In this document: piece after piece, positions 1-13,528 of the stretch
Layout of the letters: the number at the start of each line of letters is the position of its first letter
Position numbering within the stretch: position 1 is the stretch's first letter
Assembly: GCF_003116035.1 (NCBI RefSeq)
Contig: NZ_LGQW01000015.1
Span: forward strand, 3,961,769 to 4,025,768
Length of the DNA stretch: 64,000 nt
Source of the DNA: Azospirillum sp. TSH64
GTDB lineage: Bacteria > Pseudomonadota > Alphaproteobacteria > Azospirillales > Azospirillaceae
Direction of reading: 5' to 3'
The notes under the pieces: model-generated
Told to the model about the DNA's origin: nothing
Database searches by the model: none
The model's input: the letters and a program-made list of their open reading frames with translations, nothing else
Position numbers and translations under genes: made by a program

Positions 1-23
1 TGGAGACCAAGCCGGCCGAGTAG
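1..23 (+). CDS. C-terminal end of an upstream gene (partial)
   Basis: The first bases can be read as a short in-frame tail (E-T-K-P-A-E) ending in a TAG at 21-23. The composition fits the last codons of a gene that begins before the window. Too little is visible to name it, and the reading frame is a guess. Confidence 0.3.
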
Positions 24-95
24 CACCATACTTGTCCGAATGGACGGGATGGCGCACAGTTCGGTGGTCCAACCAAGATCACCGACAGAGGCCCC

Positions 96-593
96 ATGTC
101 CGCCGTCGACCGTTCCGCCGCCGCTCCCGTTCCCGCCATGACGAAGGGGGAGCTGGAGGATCTGATCCGCGAGGGGGTTCCGCTGGTCGGAAACTTCGGC
201 GTCGTCGTCGAAAGCCTGGGGGCCGGCACGATCCGCCTGCGCCTGCCCTACAAGGACGATTTCGTCCGTCCCGGCGGCACCGTCACCGGCCCGGCGATGT
301 TCGGGCTGGCCGACGTGGCGCTCTACGGTGCGGTGCTGAGCCTGATCGGCCGGGTCGAGCTGGCAGTCACCACCAGCATGACCATCAACTTCCTGCGCCG
401 TCCGCCGCCCGTCGCCATCATCGCTGAAGCGCGCGTCCTGAAGCTGGGCAAGCGGCTGGCCTATGGCGAGATCCTGCTGTTCTCCGAAGGCGATCCGGAG
501 CCGGTCGCCCATGTCACCGGAACCTACTCGATCCCGCCGCATGACCCTGTCACCGTTGCGGTATCTCATTACCGTACCGATGAAGCCTCATAA
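96..593 (+). CDS. PaaI-family hotdog-fold thioesterase
   Basis: A 165-residue protein with the single hotdog domain expected of PaaI-type acyl-CoA thioesterases, which hydrolyse thioesters such as phenylacetyl-CoA derivatives in the cytosol. The central stretch with RPGGTVTGPAMFGLADVAL matches the family's helix-containing core (GG-x-a-x-D), and VTTSMTINFLRRP is the usual following strand. The ATG at 96 is preceded by AGAGG at a normal distance. An internal ATG at 138 would also leave the domain intact. The last codons overlap the first of two duplicated palindromes (558-575) that lie upstream of rplM. The substrate cannot be read from the sequence. Confidence 0.8.
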   Translation: MSAVDRSAAAPVPAMTKGELEDLIREGVPLVGNFGVVVESLGAGTIRLRLPYKDDFVRPGGTVTGPAMFGLADVALYGAVLSLIGRVELAVTTSMTINFLRRPPPVAIIAEARVLKLGKRLAYGEILLFSEGDPEPVAHVTGTYSIPPHDPVTVAVSHYRTDEAS

Positions 594-642
594 AAAGTCG
601 TTTCAGATCAATGGGTTTGCCAGCGCGGTATCTTATTACCGC
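558..642. promoter_or_regulatory. Two copies of a palindromic operator-like site upstream of rplM
   Basis: GCGGTA-TCTCAT-TACCGT lies at 558-575 and GCGGTA-TCTTAT-TACCGC at 625-642. The second is a perfect 6-bp inverted repeat with a 6-bp spacer; the first has one arm mismatch. Over the first 17 positions the two copies differ at one base. They start 67 bp apart. The first overlaps the 3' end of the thioesterase gene and the second sits about 40 bp before the likely rplM promoter. The binding protein is unknown. Confidence 0.5.
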
Positions 643-679
643 GATTGCAAGTCATTGAAATAAAAGGATAATTTTTCCA

Positions 680-709
680 TTGACAGAGGCATGCTCCGGC
701 CCGTAGAAA
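680..709 (+). promoter_or_regulatory. Probable sigma-70 promoter of rplM-rpsI
   Basis: A consensus -35 hexamer TTGACA at 680-685 is followed after 18 bp by TAGAAA at 704-709. It is the best promoter-like pair upstream of rplM and would give a leader of roughly 60 nt. Read by eye only. Confidence 0.45.
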
Positions 710-775
710 ACCGTCCGCTTCGGCGCCCCGGTATCGGCGGCCAGCCGATCCGTATTCGAAGAAACGAGTGTGGCG

Positions 776-1240
776 ATGAAGACCTTCAATCTGAAGCCGA
801 CCGAAATCGAGAAGAAGTGGTACGTCGTCGACGCCGACGGCCTCGTTCTCGGCCGGCTTGCCAGCATCCTGGCGAACATCCTGCGTGGCAAGAACAAGCC
901 GACCTACACCCCCCACATGGATTGCGGCGACCACATCGTCGTGATCAATGCTGAGAAGGTGAAGCTGACCGGCAACAAGCGCGACGCCGACATCTTCTAC
1001 TGGCACACCGGCTATCCGGGCGGGATCAAGGGCCGTTCCAAGGGCCAGATCCTGGACGGCAAGTATCCGGAGCGTGTGATCGAGAAGGCCGTGGAGCGCA
1101 TGGTTCCGCGCGGTCCGCTCGGCCGCCAGCAGATGACCCACCTCAAGGTCTATAAGGGTGCCACGCATCCGCACGATGCGCAGCAGCCGGTCGCCCTCGA
1201 CATCGGCGCCCTGAACCCGAAGAATAAGCGGAGCGCGTAA
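776..1240 (+). CDS. rplM: 50S ribosomal protein L13
   Basis: A 154-residue protein matching bacterial L13, an early-assembly 23S rRNA-binding protein of the large subunit. The start MKTFNLKPTEIEKKWYVVDA, the LGRLAS segment and the GRQQMTHLKVYKGATHPH region near the C-terminus are characteristic. I chose the ATG at 776 because L13 proteins typically begin with MKTF; a GTG two codons upstream (770) is possible but atypical. It is followed by rpsI after 2 bp, the standard L13-S9 operon. Confidence 0.97.
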   Translation: MKTFNLKPTEIEKKWYVVDADGLVLGRLASILANILRGKNKPTYTPHMDCGDHIVVINAEKVKLTGNKRDADIFYWHTGYPGGIKGRSKGQILDGKYPERVIEKAVERMVPRGPLGRQQMTHLKVYKGATHPHDAQQPVALDIGALNPKNKRSA

Positions 1241-1242
1241 GC

Positions 1243-1731
1243 ATGGCCCAGGTCACCACCACCCTCTCCGGCCTTAAGGAACTGACGGGCGCTGCCGCCA
1301 CCGCGACCGTCTCCGAGGAGCTCGCCGCTCCGAAGCTGGACGCCCAGGGCCGCGCCTATGCCACCGGCAAGCGCAAGGACGCCGTCGCCCGCGTGTGGAT
1401 CAAGCCGGGCTCCGGCAAGGTCACCGTGAACGGCCGCGACCAGTCGGTCTACTTCGCCCGCCCGGTGCTGCGCATGATGATCGCCCAGCCGTTCGGCGTG
1501 ACCGAGCGTTCGGAGCAGTTCGACGTGGTCGCCACCGTTGCCGGCGGCGGTCTGTCGGGCCAGGCCGGTGCCGTCCGTCACGGCATCTCCAAGGCGCTGA
1601 CCTACTTCGAGCCGGCCCTGCGCCCGCCGTTGAAGGCCGCCGGCTTCCTGACCCGCGACGCCCGTACGGTCGAGCGTAAGAAGTACGGCCGCGCCAAGGC
1701 CCGCCGCAGCTTCCAGTTCTCGAAGCGCTAA
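1243..1731 (+). CDS. rpsI: 30S ribosomal protein S9
   Basis: A 162-residue protein whose last about 128 residues are typical S9: ATGKRKDAVARVWIKPGSG, the VxGGGLSGQAGAVRHGISKAL core, and the basic tail ending SFQFSKR that reaches the P-site tRNA. The first about 33 residues are an Ala/Thr-rich extension absent from E. coli S9 (about 130 aa), of a kind found in several alphaproteobacterial S9 proteins. Translationally close to rplM (2-bp gap) and closed by a strong intrinsic terminator at 1767-1800. Confidence 0.97.
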   Translation: MAQVTTTLSGLKELTGAAATATVSEELAAPKLDAQGRAYATGKRKDAVARVWIKPGSGKVTVNGRDQSVYFARPVLRMMIAQPFGVTERSEQFDVVATVAGGGLSGQAGAVRHGISKALTYFEPALRPPLKAAGFLTRDARTVERKKYGRAKARRSFQFSKR

Positions 1732-1766
1732 TCCCTACACGGGCCTGCTGCTTTACGGTACAAGCG

Positions 1767-1800
1767 AGGGGCGCCCCGGAAGGGGCGCCCCTTTCTTTTT
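1767..1800 (+). terminator. Intrinsic terminator of rplM-rpsI
   Basis: A perfect 11-bp stem (AGGGGCGCCCC at 1767-1777 and its complement at 1782-1792) closes a GGAA tetraloop of the GNRA class. It is followed by TTCTTTTT. Textbook Rho-independent terminator 35 bp after the rpsI stop. Confidence 0.93.
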
Positions 1801-1881
1801 GCGCTGTCATCACGCTTTCGCTTATCCCGGATACAGGTTCCACCCGTCTTCAGATCGTCTTCAGCGAAGGACATTGCCTCC

Positions 1882-2958
1882 ATGGCCTCGACCAGCATTC
1901 TCGGCAGCACGTCCGGCGGTTCGAAAATCCGCGTCGGCATCCTGGGCGCTTCCGGCTACACCGGCGCCGAACTGGTGCGCATGCTACTGCGCCACCCGAA
2001 CGTGGAGATTGCCGCGCTGACCGCCGAACGACAGGCCGGCAAGCCGATGGCGGAGGTGTTCCCGCATCTGGGCGGCTATGGCCTGCCGGATCTGGTGAAG
2101 ATCGAAGAGCTGAAGTGGGACAATCTCGACTTCATCTTCTGCGCCCTGCCGCACGGCACCACGCAGGAGGTGGTCGCTGGCCTGCCGAGCGGGCTGAAGG
2201 TTGTCGATCTGTCCGCCGATTTCCGCCTGACCGACCCGGCCGAATACGCCACCTGGTACGGGCATGAGCACCGGGCCGTCGACCTGCAGAAGGAGGTCGC
2301 CTACGGCCTGACCGAGTTCAACCGCCAGGGCGTGCGCAAGGCGCGGGTGGTGGCCAATCCGGGCTGCTACCCGACCTGCTCGCTGCTGCCGCTGCTGCCG
2401 CTGCTGCTGGAGAACCAGATCGAGCCGGGCGGCATCGTCATCGACGCCAAGTCCGGCGTGTCGGGCGCCGGCCGCGACGCCAAGCAGGCCAACCTGTTCA
2501 CCGAGGTGTCGGAAGGCTTCAACGCCTATGGCGTCGGCCATCACCGCCATATGCCGGAAATCGAGCAGGAGCTGCGGCTGGCCGCCGGCCGTCCGATCAC
2601 CGTCTCCTTCACCCCGCATCTGGTGCCGATGAACCGCGGCATGATGGCGACCATCTATGTCCGCATGGCCGATGGCGTCACCGCCGACGATCTGCGGGCG
2701 ACGCTTGCCGCCCGCTATGCCGACGAGCCCTTCGTCGGCGTGACCCCGGCCGGGGTGGTGCCGGCGACGCGCCATGTCCGGGCCTCCAACCACAACCTGA
2801 TCGGCGTTGTCGCCGACCGTGCCCCGCGCAGCGCCATCATCGTGTCGGTGATCGACAATCTGGTGAAGGGCGCGTCGGGTCAGGCCATCCAGAACATGAA
2901 CGTCATGATGGGGCTGGGCGAGACGACCGGCATCGATCAGGCGCCGCTTTTCCCGTAA
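1882..2958 (+). CDS. argC: N-acetyl-gamma-glutamyl-phosphate reductase
   Basis: A 358-residue ArgC: NADPH-dependent reduction of N-acetylglutamyl 5-phosphate to the semialdehyde, third step of arginine synthesis. The Rossmann motif GILGASGYTGAELVRMLLRHP spans residues about 19-39, and the catalytic cysteine is C162 in VVANPGCYPT. HRHMPEIEQEL and FTPHLVPMNRGM are further family signatures. Length is normal for the long-form ArgC, with about 14 extra N-terminal residues before the Rossmann strand. It stands alone between the rpsI terminator and a carbonic-anhydrase-like gene. Confidence 0.96.
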   Translation: MASTSILGSTSGGSKIRVGILGASGYTGAELVRMLLRHPNVEIAALTAERQAGKPMAEVFPHLGGYGLPDLVKIEELKWDNLDFIFCALPHGTTQEVVAGLPSGLKVVDLSADFRLTDPAEYATWYGHEHRAVDLQKEVAYGLTEFNRQGVRKARVVANPGCYPTCSLLPLLPLLLENQIEPGGIVIDAKSGVSGAGRDAKQANLFTEVSEGFNAYGVGHHRHMPEIEQELRLAAGRPITVSFTPHLVPMNRGMMATIYVRMADGVTADDLRATLAARYADEPFVGVTPAGVVPATRHVRASNHNLIGVVADRAPRSAIIVSVIDNLVKGASGQAIQNMNVMMGLGETTGIDQAPLFP

Positions 2959-2982
2959 TCGGCTACCGCGAAAGGATAGGTG

Positions 2983-3009
2983 GGGGGCTGTGACAGCGTT
3001 GTGGCCCCC
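2983..3009 (+). terminator. Weak hairpin after argC
   Basis: GGGGGC at 2983-2988 can pair with GCCCCC at 3004-3009 around a 15-nt loop, 25 bp past the argC stop. No U-tract follows, so this is at best a weak or Rho-assisted end. Confidence 0.3.
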
Positions 3010-3135
3010 TGTCCGCACTGTTGCACAGAGGCACCAATCGGGATTTGCTTTGGCCTGTCAATGCGAAATCAGGTGGTGCCTTAAGCCTTACGGTGCTTCA
3101 ATCCGGCCCGTCATGCACGACTTCGGTACGACCTG

Positions 3136-3672
3136 ATGACTGGCCTTGTCCGCGCCTTCAACGGCATCCTGCCCACCGTCGACCCAACCGCGTTCATCGC
3201 GGAAACGGCGGCGGTGATCGGCGATGTCGTGATCGGGGCGAACAGCAGCATCTGGTACGGCTGCACCGTGCGTGGAGACGTCAACGAGATCCGAATCGGC
3301 GCTCGCACCAACATTCAGGACGGCACCGTGATCCACGTGGCCTCCGAAGGGCAGGGCACCTACATCGGCGACGACATCACCGTCGGCCACATGGCGTTGC
3401 TGCACGCCTGCACGCTGGAAGACGGCTGCTTCATCGGCATGAAGGCCTGCATCCTGGATGGGGCCTATGTCGAGTCGCGGGCGATGGTCGCGGCCGGTGC
3501 TCTGGTGACGCCCGGAAAGCGGGTTACGTCCGGATTTTTGTGGGCCGGCAGCCCTGCTAGACCGGTTCGCGAGCTTACGGAAAAGGATCTCGCGGTTTTT
3601 CCTGTGCTCAGCCACCGTTATACGGATTTGGCAGAATCATACCGGAAAAGCTGCTATGGAAGTGGAGCATAG
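3136..3672 (+). CDS. Gamma-class carbonic anhydrase-like left-handed beta-helix protein
   Basis: A 178-residue hexapeptide-repeat protein of the gamma-carbonic anhydrase/YrdA/PaaY group, cytosolic and presumably trimeric. The repeats (for example GDVVIGANSSIWYGCTVRGDVNEI) begin near residue 29. The three metal-ligand histidines are in place: H67 (VIHVAS), H85 and H90 (TVGHMALLHACT). The C-terminal helix with GSPARPVRELTEKDL is typical. Members vary between real CO2 hydration and unknown roles, so activity is not assured. It is monocistronic as far as visible. Confidence 0.88.
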   Translation: MTGLVRAFNGILPTVDPTAFIAETAAVIGDVVIGANSSIWYGCTVRGDVNEIRIGARTNIQDGTVIHVASEGQGTYIGDDITVGHMALLHACTLEDGCFIGMKACILDGAYVESRAMVAAGALVTPGKRVTSGFLWAGSPARPVRELTEKDLAVFPVLSHRYTDLAESYRKSCYGSGA

Positions 3673-3689
3673 GTCAAGGTACAGGTACG

Positions 3690-3787
3690 GTTCGGCCGAA
3701 CGGCTGAGGTGTCGGAACATCGCCGCACACCACATGTTGGGAAGGTCGCTGCCGCGCTTGCACGTGGGCCGTTGCTTCGATTGATAC
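3690..3787 (+). promoter_or_regulatory. Upstream region of the OmpA-family gene
   Basis: A perfect 12-bp palindrome GTTCGGCCGAAC lies at 3690-3701. Further down, TTGCAC (3758-3763), an 18-bp spacer and TGATAC (3782-3787) make a plausible promoter about 55 bp before the start codon. Neither has independent support. Confidence 0.3.
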
Positions 3788-3842
3788 GTTCATCCCCCGC
3801 AGGCACTCTGATGGGGAAGGGTTCTGGAAGGGAGTGAAGACA

Positions 3843-4454
3843 ATGAAGACTATTGTTCGCGCGGGTCTGGCTGCCATCCCGGCCGCCATCGTCGCTTTCG
3901 GTTTGTCGGCGGCCGCCAATGCCCAGGACGCGAGCCTGGTCGGCAAGGGCACCCAGTGGTGCAACCCGGTCATCGGCTGGACCGGTCAGGTGTCGGAAGG
4001 CGTCGCCGCCCGCACCGCTGACGGCGGCTACGTCATCCATCAGGGCAGCTATCCGTGCCCGCCGGCCGCTGCCGCTCCGGCTCCGGCCGCCGTTGCCGCG
4101 GTCCAGAGCGAATATCTGGTGTTCTTCGACTGGGATAAGTCGAACATCACCCCGGCCGCCGATCGCGTGATCGGTGACGCGGTGTCGGCCATCCTGAAGA
4201 ACGGTGGCGCCAAGATCCACGTCGTCGGCCACACCGACACCTCGGGTTCGCCGGCCTACAACCAGAAGCTGTCGGTCCGTCGCGCCGACGCGGTCAAGAA
4301 GGCCCTGGTCGCCAAGGGCATCCAGGCTGCCAACATCACGACCGAAGGCAAGGGCGAGAGCCAGCTGCTGGTCCAGACCGGTCCGAACGTCCGCGAGCCG
4401 TCCAACCGTCGTGCGCAGATCCTGCCGCGCCTGCTGAACGCTCCGTCGTCCTAA
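3843..4454 (+). CDS. OmpA-family peptidoglycan-associated protein
   Basis: A 203-residue secreted protein. Residues 1 to about 27 form a Sec signal peptide ending near ANAQ, then a short about 40-residue segment and an Ala/Pro-rich linker. From about residue 95 follows an OmpA-like peptidoglycan-binding domain: FFDWDKSNITPAA, the HVVGHTDTSGSPAYNQKLS motif and the NRRAQI end. The domain anchors outer-membrane or periplasmic proteins to meso-diaminopimelate. No beta-barrel is present. I chose ATG 3843 because GGAAGGGAG sits 8-9 bp before it; a GTG at 3834 is the alternative. A likely bidirectional terminator follows at 4523. Confidence 0.88.
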   Translation: MKTIVRAGLAAIPAAIVAFGLSAAANAQDASLVGKGTQWCNPVIGWTGQVSEGVAARTADGGYVIHQGSYPCPPAAAAPAPAAVAAVQSEYLVFFDWDKSNITPAADRVIGDAVSAILKNGGAKIHVVGHTDTSGSPAYNQKLSVRRADAVKKALVAKGIQAANITTEGKGESQLLVQTGPNVREPSNRRAQILPRLLNAPSS

Positions 4455-4522
4455 GGACGGTTGGCAGGGGGCCGCTCCGGGGGTTTCGGAACGGCCTTCC
4501 CGCCTGCGGAAGAAACCGCAGG

Positions 4523-4565
4523 AAAAAGGCCGCGCCGGGCTTCCCGGTCGCGGCCTTTTTCTTTT
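4523..4565. terminator. Bidirectional terminator between convergent genes
   Basis: AAAAAGGCCGCG at 4523-4534 pairs with CGCGGCCTTTTT at 4549-4560. The inner CCGGG/CCCGG continues the stem with a one-base bulge. The A-run on one side and T-run on the other let it act for both the OmpA-family gene (plus) and the PNPOx-like gene (minus), which converge here. Confidence 0.85.
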
Positions 4566-4589
4566 CCAACTGTCAGCGTCGTCCGCGCC

Positions 4590-5279
4590 TCACCCTGCGG
4601 TCTGGGCCGGGTCCTGTTCCGGCTCGCCGGCGGTCAGCCGCAGGGGCACCACGCCCGCCCACACCGGGTGGGCCATATCCTCCGGATCGTCGGCGGGCGG
4701 GCCGGAGCGCCGCTTGGCCGACGCCTCGGCAATCGGGAAGGCCAGAACCGACGTGGCCTTCAGTTCCTGCACGTTGGGCGCCCGCACCTTGGCGCTGCGG
4801 CCCGGCTCGATCTTCTCCATCAGCGCATCGAGGGCAGCACGCTTCTCCGTCTCCTCCGACACCAGCCGCGGCCAGCCGAACAGCATGACCGAGCGGTAGT
4901 TGACGGAGTGATGGAAGGCCGAGCGCGCCAGCACCCAGCCATCGATCAGCGACAGCGTGATGCAGGCCTCGCCCCCCTCCTGCAGCCGGCGGATCATCCG
5001 GCTGGACGAGGCGCCATGGATCATCAGCTCGTCGCCCACCCGCCAGGGAACCGTCGGGATCACCATGGGGGAGGGGGACCCATGGCCCTTGATGGCATCG
5101 TCGACGAAGCCGACGTGGCAGATCGGCGCCTCGTCGATGATGGCGTGGATCTGGGCGACCTCATGGCTGCCGCGGTCGCCCAGACGCACCGGGCGGGTGC
5201 GCGGAGTCTGTGCCAGAGCGGCGGAGGAAACGGCGGCGGCGGAATCGTTGAGGGCGGAATCGGCGGGAAGGCTGGTCAT
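4590..5279 (-). CDS. Pyridoxamine 5'-phosphate oxidase-family FMN-binding protein
   Basis: A 229-residue split-barrel flavin-binding protein of the PNPOx-like superfamily. Recognisable are CHVGFVDD, a VIPTVPWRVGDELMIHG strand pair, ASSSRMIRRLQEGGEACIT (the phosphate-binding region) and HHSVNYRSVMLFGWPRLV. Such proteins often sit beside MocR regulators, as here, and may bind FMN, F420 or heme; the reaction is not deducible. The start at 5279 (MTSLPAD) is chosen because the reading frame upstream runs back into the operator region and lacks family homology. Divergent from the MocR gene with a 133-bp shared control region. Confidence 0.8.
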   Translation of the reverse strand: MTSLPADSALNDSAAAVSSAALAQTPRTRPVRLGDRGSHEVAQIHAIIDEAPICHVGFVDDAIKGHGSPSPMVIPTVPWRVGDELMIHGASSSRMIRRLQEGGEACITLSLIDGWVLARSAFHHSVNYRSVMLFGWPRLVSEETEKRAALDALMEKIEPGRSAKVRAPNVQELKATSVLAFPIAEASAKRRSGPPADDPEDMAHPVWAGVVPLRLTAGEPEQDPAQTAG

Positions 5280-5329
5280 TGTCGTGCTCAAGGCCGGACT
5301 GTTGCGGTGCTGCAGAATGGCCGGCAAAA

Positions 5330-5372
5330 TGGCCCCTTTGAAAGGTCCGGAATGTCGATTCCATAGGGGCCA
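5330..5372. promoter_or_regulatory. Palindromic control region of the MocR/PNPOx divergon
   Basis: TGGCCCC at 5330-5336 is inverted as GGGGCCA at 5366-5372, enclosing a second perfect inverted repeat GGAAT-GTCG-ATTCC at 5349-5362. The nested arrangement between divergent genes is where a MocR dimer would be expected to bind. Confidence 0.5.
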
Positions 5373-5412
5373 ATTCCAGAGACCGCTTTGCTTGACCCTC
5401 GCGAGGATCGCC

Positions 5413-6918
5413 ATGGCCCGCTCGGCACGTCCGGTTCTGTCCAGCCTGGGGCCGGTGGCGCTCGACCGGGACGGGGCGGAGCCGCTCCACCGCCAGCTCT
5501 ACCGCGCCTTGCGTCAGGCGGTGCTGGACGGCCGTCTGCGCCCGGGTGAGCGCCTGCCGCCCAGCCGGGCGCTTGCCACCGAATGGGCGCTGTCGCGCAA
5601 CACGGTGGTCACCACCTATGACACGCTGCTGGCGGAGGGGTATGTCACCGGCCGGGTCGGCGCCGGCACCTTCGTCGCCGCCTCCCTGCCCGATGCGGCA
5701 CCCGGCGGTGCCGCCGGCCGCGATGAGGCGCGCCGGGGCGTCGGGCTGTCCGCCCGCGGCCGGGCGCTGGCGGAGGCGCCATCCATCGCCCGCGACCGGG
5801 TGGGGCGGCCCTTTGCGCTCGGCACGCCGGACCTGGAGGCCTTTCCCTTCGCCCTGTGGGCGCAATTGATCGGCCGCTGCTGGCGCCATGGCGGGCGGGC
5901 GCTGGCGACGGAGCCGGACCCGTTGGGCTACGGCCCCTTGCGGGCGGAGATCGCCGCCTATCTGCGGGCGGTCCGCGCCGTGCGTTGCGAGCCGGAGCAG
6001 GTCGTCATCGTCTCCGGCGCGCAGCAGGGGCTGGCGCTGATGGCGCAGCTGCTGCTCGACCCCGGCGACGCGGCCTGGGTCGAGGAGCCGGGCTGGCCCG
6101 GCAACCGCGCAGCATTGCTGGGCGCCGGGGCGCGGCTGGTGCCGGTGCCGGTGGACGGGGAGGGCATCGACGTCGCCGCCGGCATGGCCCGCGGGGCGGA
6201 TGCCCGGCTGGCGCTGGTCACCCCGTCCCACCAGTTCCCGCTGGGCGTGACGATGAGCTTGGCCCGCCGCCTGCGCCTGCTGGATTGGGCGGCGGCGCGC
6301 GACGCCTGGATCGTGGAGGACGATTACGACAGCGAGTTCCGCTATGCCGGCCCGCCGCTGGCCGCTCTCCAGGGGCTGGATGGCGCCGGCCGGGTGATCT
6401 ATGTCGGCAGCTTCAGCAAGGTGATGTTCCCGGCGCTGCGGCTCGGCTATGTCGTCGTGCCGCCCGATCTGGTGGAGCCGGTGCGCGCCGCGCGCCGCCA
6501 TTTCGACGGCGGGACCAGCGTGGTGCCGCAGGCAGCATTGCACCGCTTCCTGGCCGACGGCCATTTTGCCTCGCATCTGCGGGCCATGCGTTCGCTTTAC
6601 GCCGCCAAGCGCACTGCCATCCTGGCATCGATAGAGACTGCCTTCGCCGGCTTTGCCACGGCCGAGGCGGGCGAGGCCGGCATGCATGTCCTGCTCCGCC
6701 TGCCGCCGGACTGCCCCGACCATGTCCTGGCCGGGCGCGCCGCCCGCATCGGCCTGACCACGCCATGCCTGTCCGGCTATTACCGCGCTGATGCCGAGAC
6801 CGCTGACGCGGTCACCGGCAACGGCTTCCTTCTCGGCTTCGCCGCCCACGACCCGGCGGCACTCGACCGCGCTGTGCGCGATCTGGCGCGGCTGGCGGTC
6901 GACATGCCGAACGGCTGA
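5413..6918 (+). CDS. MocR-family (PdxR-like) PLP-binding transcriptional regulator
   Basis: A 501-residue fusion of an N-terminal GntR-type winged helix (about residues 15-85: EPLHRQLYRALRQAVLDG, LPPSRALATEWALSRNTV) and a fold-type-I aminotransferase domain. The PLP lysine is K336 in GSFSKVMFPALRLGYVV, and VEDDYDSEFRY is the PLP-ring aspartate motif. Family members sense PLP or another amine and activate or repress vitamin B6 or amine-metabolism genes. It is divergent from a PNPOx-like protein, its likely target. ATG 5413 has AGGA upstream. PdxR itself is possible, but no pdxST is visible. Confidence 0.88.
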   Translation: MARSARPVLSSLGPVALDRDGAEPLHRQLYRALRQAVLDGRLRPGERLPPSRALATEWALSRNTVVTTYDTLLAEGYVTGRVGAGTFVAASLPDAAPGGAAGRDEARRGVGLSARGRALAEAPSIARDRVGRPFALGTPDLEAFPFALWAQLIGRCWRHGGRALATEPDPLGYGPLRAEIAAYLRAVRAVRCEPEQVVIVSGAQQGLALMAQLLLDPGDAAWVEEPGWPGNRAALLGAGARLVPVPVDGEGIDVAAGMARGADARLALVTPSHQFPLGVTMSLARRLRLLDWAAARDAWIVEDDYDSEFRYAGPPLAALQGLDGAGRVIYVGSFSKVMFPALRLGYVVVPPDLVEPVRAARRHFDGGTSVVPQAALHRFLADGHFASHLRAMRSLYAAKRTAILASIETAFAGFATAEAGEAGMHVLLRLPPDCPDHVLAGRAARIGLTTPCLSGYYRADAETADAVTGNGFLLGFAAHDPAALDRAVRDLARLAVDMPNG

Positions 6919-7255
6919 CGCGACCTCGCCATTTGCTCCGCCGCCGGTCACGACGATGAAGGAACCATGCATCGCCTTCCTCTTGCGGCATACGCTCAAA
7001 GCGGTACGTACGATCAGGCCGCCCGCAAGATCCGTCGGTGTCGCTCCATGTCCACTCCGGATTGCCGCGCATTCGAACGGAGCCCCCGGCACCCTCGCTG
7101 AAGGGTGTACGCCTTGGTTTCCGCCATCCCGCCTATCCGGAAGTCAGGGGTTGCCGGACGGCCGTCCGGGTGAAACCTTCGACCCTCTGGCTTGTTTCCG
7201 TCCCGTGTTCCCGCGACACGTGTTCCGTCAATCGCTTCTCGAAAGTGCTGGACTC
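6919..7255. other. 337-bp gap before treS
   Basis: No coding sequence is supported. The region contains a perfect 16-bp palindrome CCGGACGGCCGTCCGG at 7154-7169, a GTACGTAC palindrome near 7015, and ACACGTGT near 7217. Regulatory sequence for the glycogen/trehalose cluster is the likely content. No clear -35/-10 pair was found by eye. Confidence 0.5.
7154..7169. promoter_or_regulatory. Perfect 16-bp palindrome upstream of treS
   Basis: CCGGACGG is followed immediately by its reverse complement CCGTCCGG, about 87 bp before the treS start codon. It could be an operator for the cluster or a hairpin in the leader. The binding factor is unknown. Confidence 0.35.
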
Positions 7256-10606
<3,351 letters not shown>

Positions 10607-10685
10607 CCGGACAAATCCGCGGCGGGCATGGTGTGACGAAACCGCCGCGGGTATGTTCACGTCCGGAGAAGGCGTTCCGGCGTCG

Positions 10686-10717
10686 GCCGTCATTCCCGCC
10701 TTCGCGGGGATGACGGC
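10686..10717. repeat. Extragenic palindromic element between treS and glgB
   Basis: GCCGTCATTCCCGC at 10686-10699 pairs with GCGGGGATGACGGC at 10704-10717 over a CTTC loop, with one G-T wobble. This resembles the dispersed CATTCCCGC/GCGGGAATG palindromes common between genes in proteobacteria. It fills part of the 170-bp treS-glgB gap. Confidence 0.7.
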
Positions 10718-10776
10718 GTTGGGACAGGTATGGTCCACGAGACGACAGAGCCTCCACGAAGAAGGGCACTTGGCCA

Positions 10777-13077
<2,301 letters not shown>

Positions 13078-13120
13078 CGTCTTCCGCCCAACCCGCACCG
13101 GCTCCTCCAACCCGACACCC

Positions 13121-13160
13121 ATCCCTTCTCCCCCCTGGGGAGAAGGTTAGGATGAGGGGG
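13121..13160. repeat. Extragenic palindrome of the GGGGAGAAGG type
   Basis: CCTTCTCCCC (13124-13133), CCT, then GGGGAGAAGG (13137-13146) forms a perfect 10-bp stem. An outer CATCC/GGATG pair is interrupted by TTA. The flanking GTTAGGATGAGGGGG is typical of a dispersed intergenic repeat family of alphaproteobacteria. Confidence 0.65.
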
Positions 13161-13492
13161 TGCCGAAGGCACGGCCCCGACTTGTACGGGATACTGCACT
13201 GTCGCGACCTCGTTCGGTTCGTTCCCGATCTGACCGGTGCGGTGCATTTCACACCCTCTTCCGAGACGGCAGAGGGCGATCATCGCCAAATGCGACCACC
13301 CGCCCATGTTGCCAACCTCCCTTGACGCCGCCGGGGGGAGGCTTTCTTATTGGATCCCTTGTGTCTTTTCGGGGAACCGGTGAGGCGTGCGCTGGCTGAT
13401 GGTCGACAGGAACCCCGTTCCCTCCCTTGATGACGCGTTGCGGACCCAGCGGGAAAACCGCAAGGTGCGGTGCTGCCGAGAGTGTGGAACAC

Positions 13493-13528
13493 TGGAACAG
13501 GCCCCGAAAACCGTTTCATCCTGTTCCA
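13493..13528. promoter_or_regulatory. Inverted repeat upstream of glgX
   Basis: TGGAACAGG (13493-13501) and CCTGTTCCA (13520-13528) are perfect complements separated by 18 bp, about 105 bp before the glgX start. Either an operator with widely spaced half sites or a leader hairpin. Confidence 0.35.

Noticed and set aside
770..775. GTG at 770 as the rplM start
   Set aside because: L13 proteins usually begin with MKTF, which corresponds to the ATG at 776.
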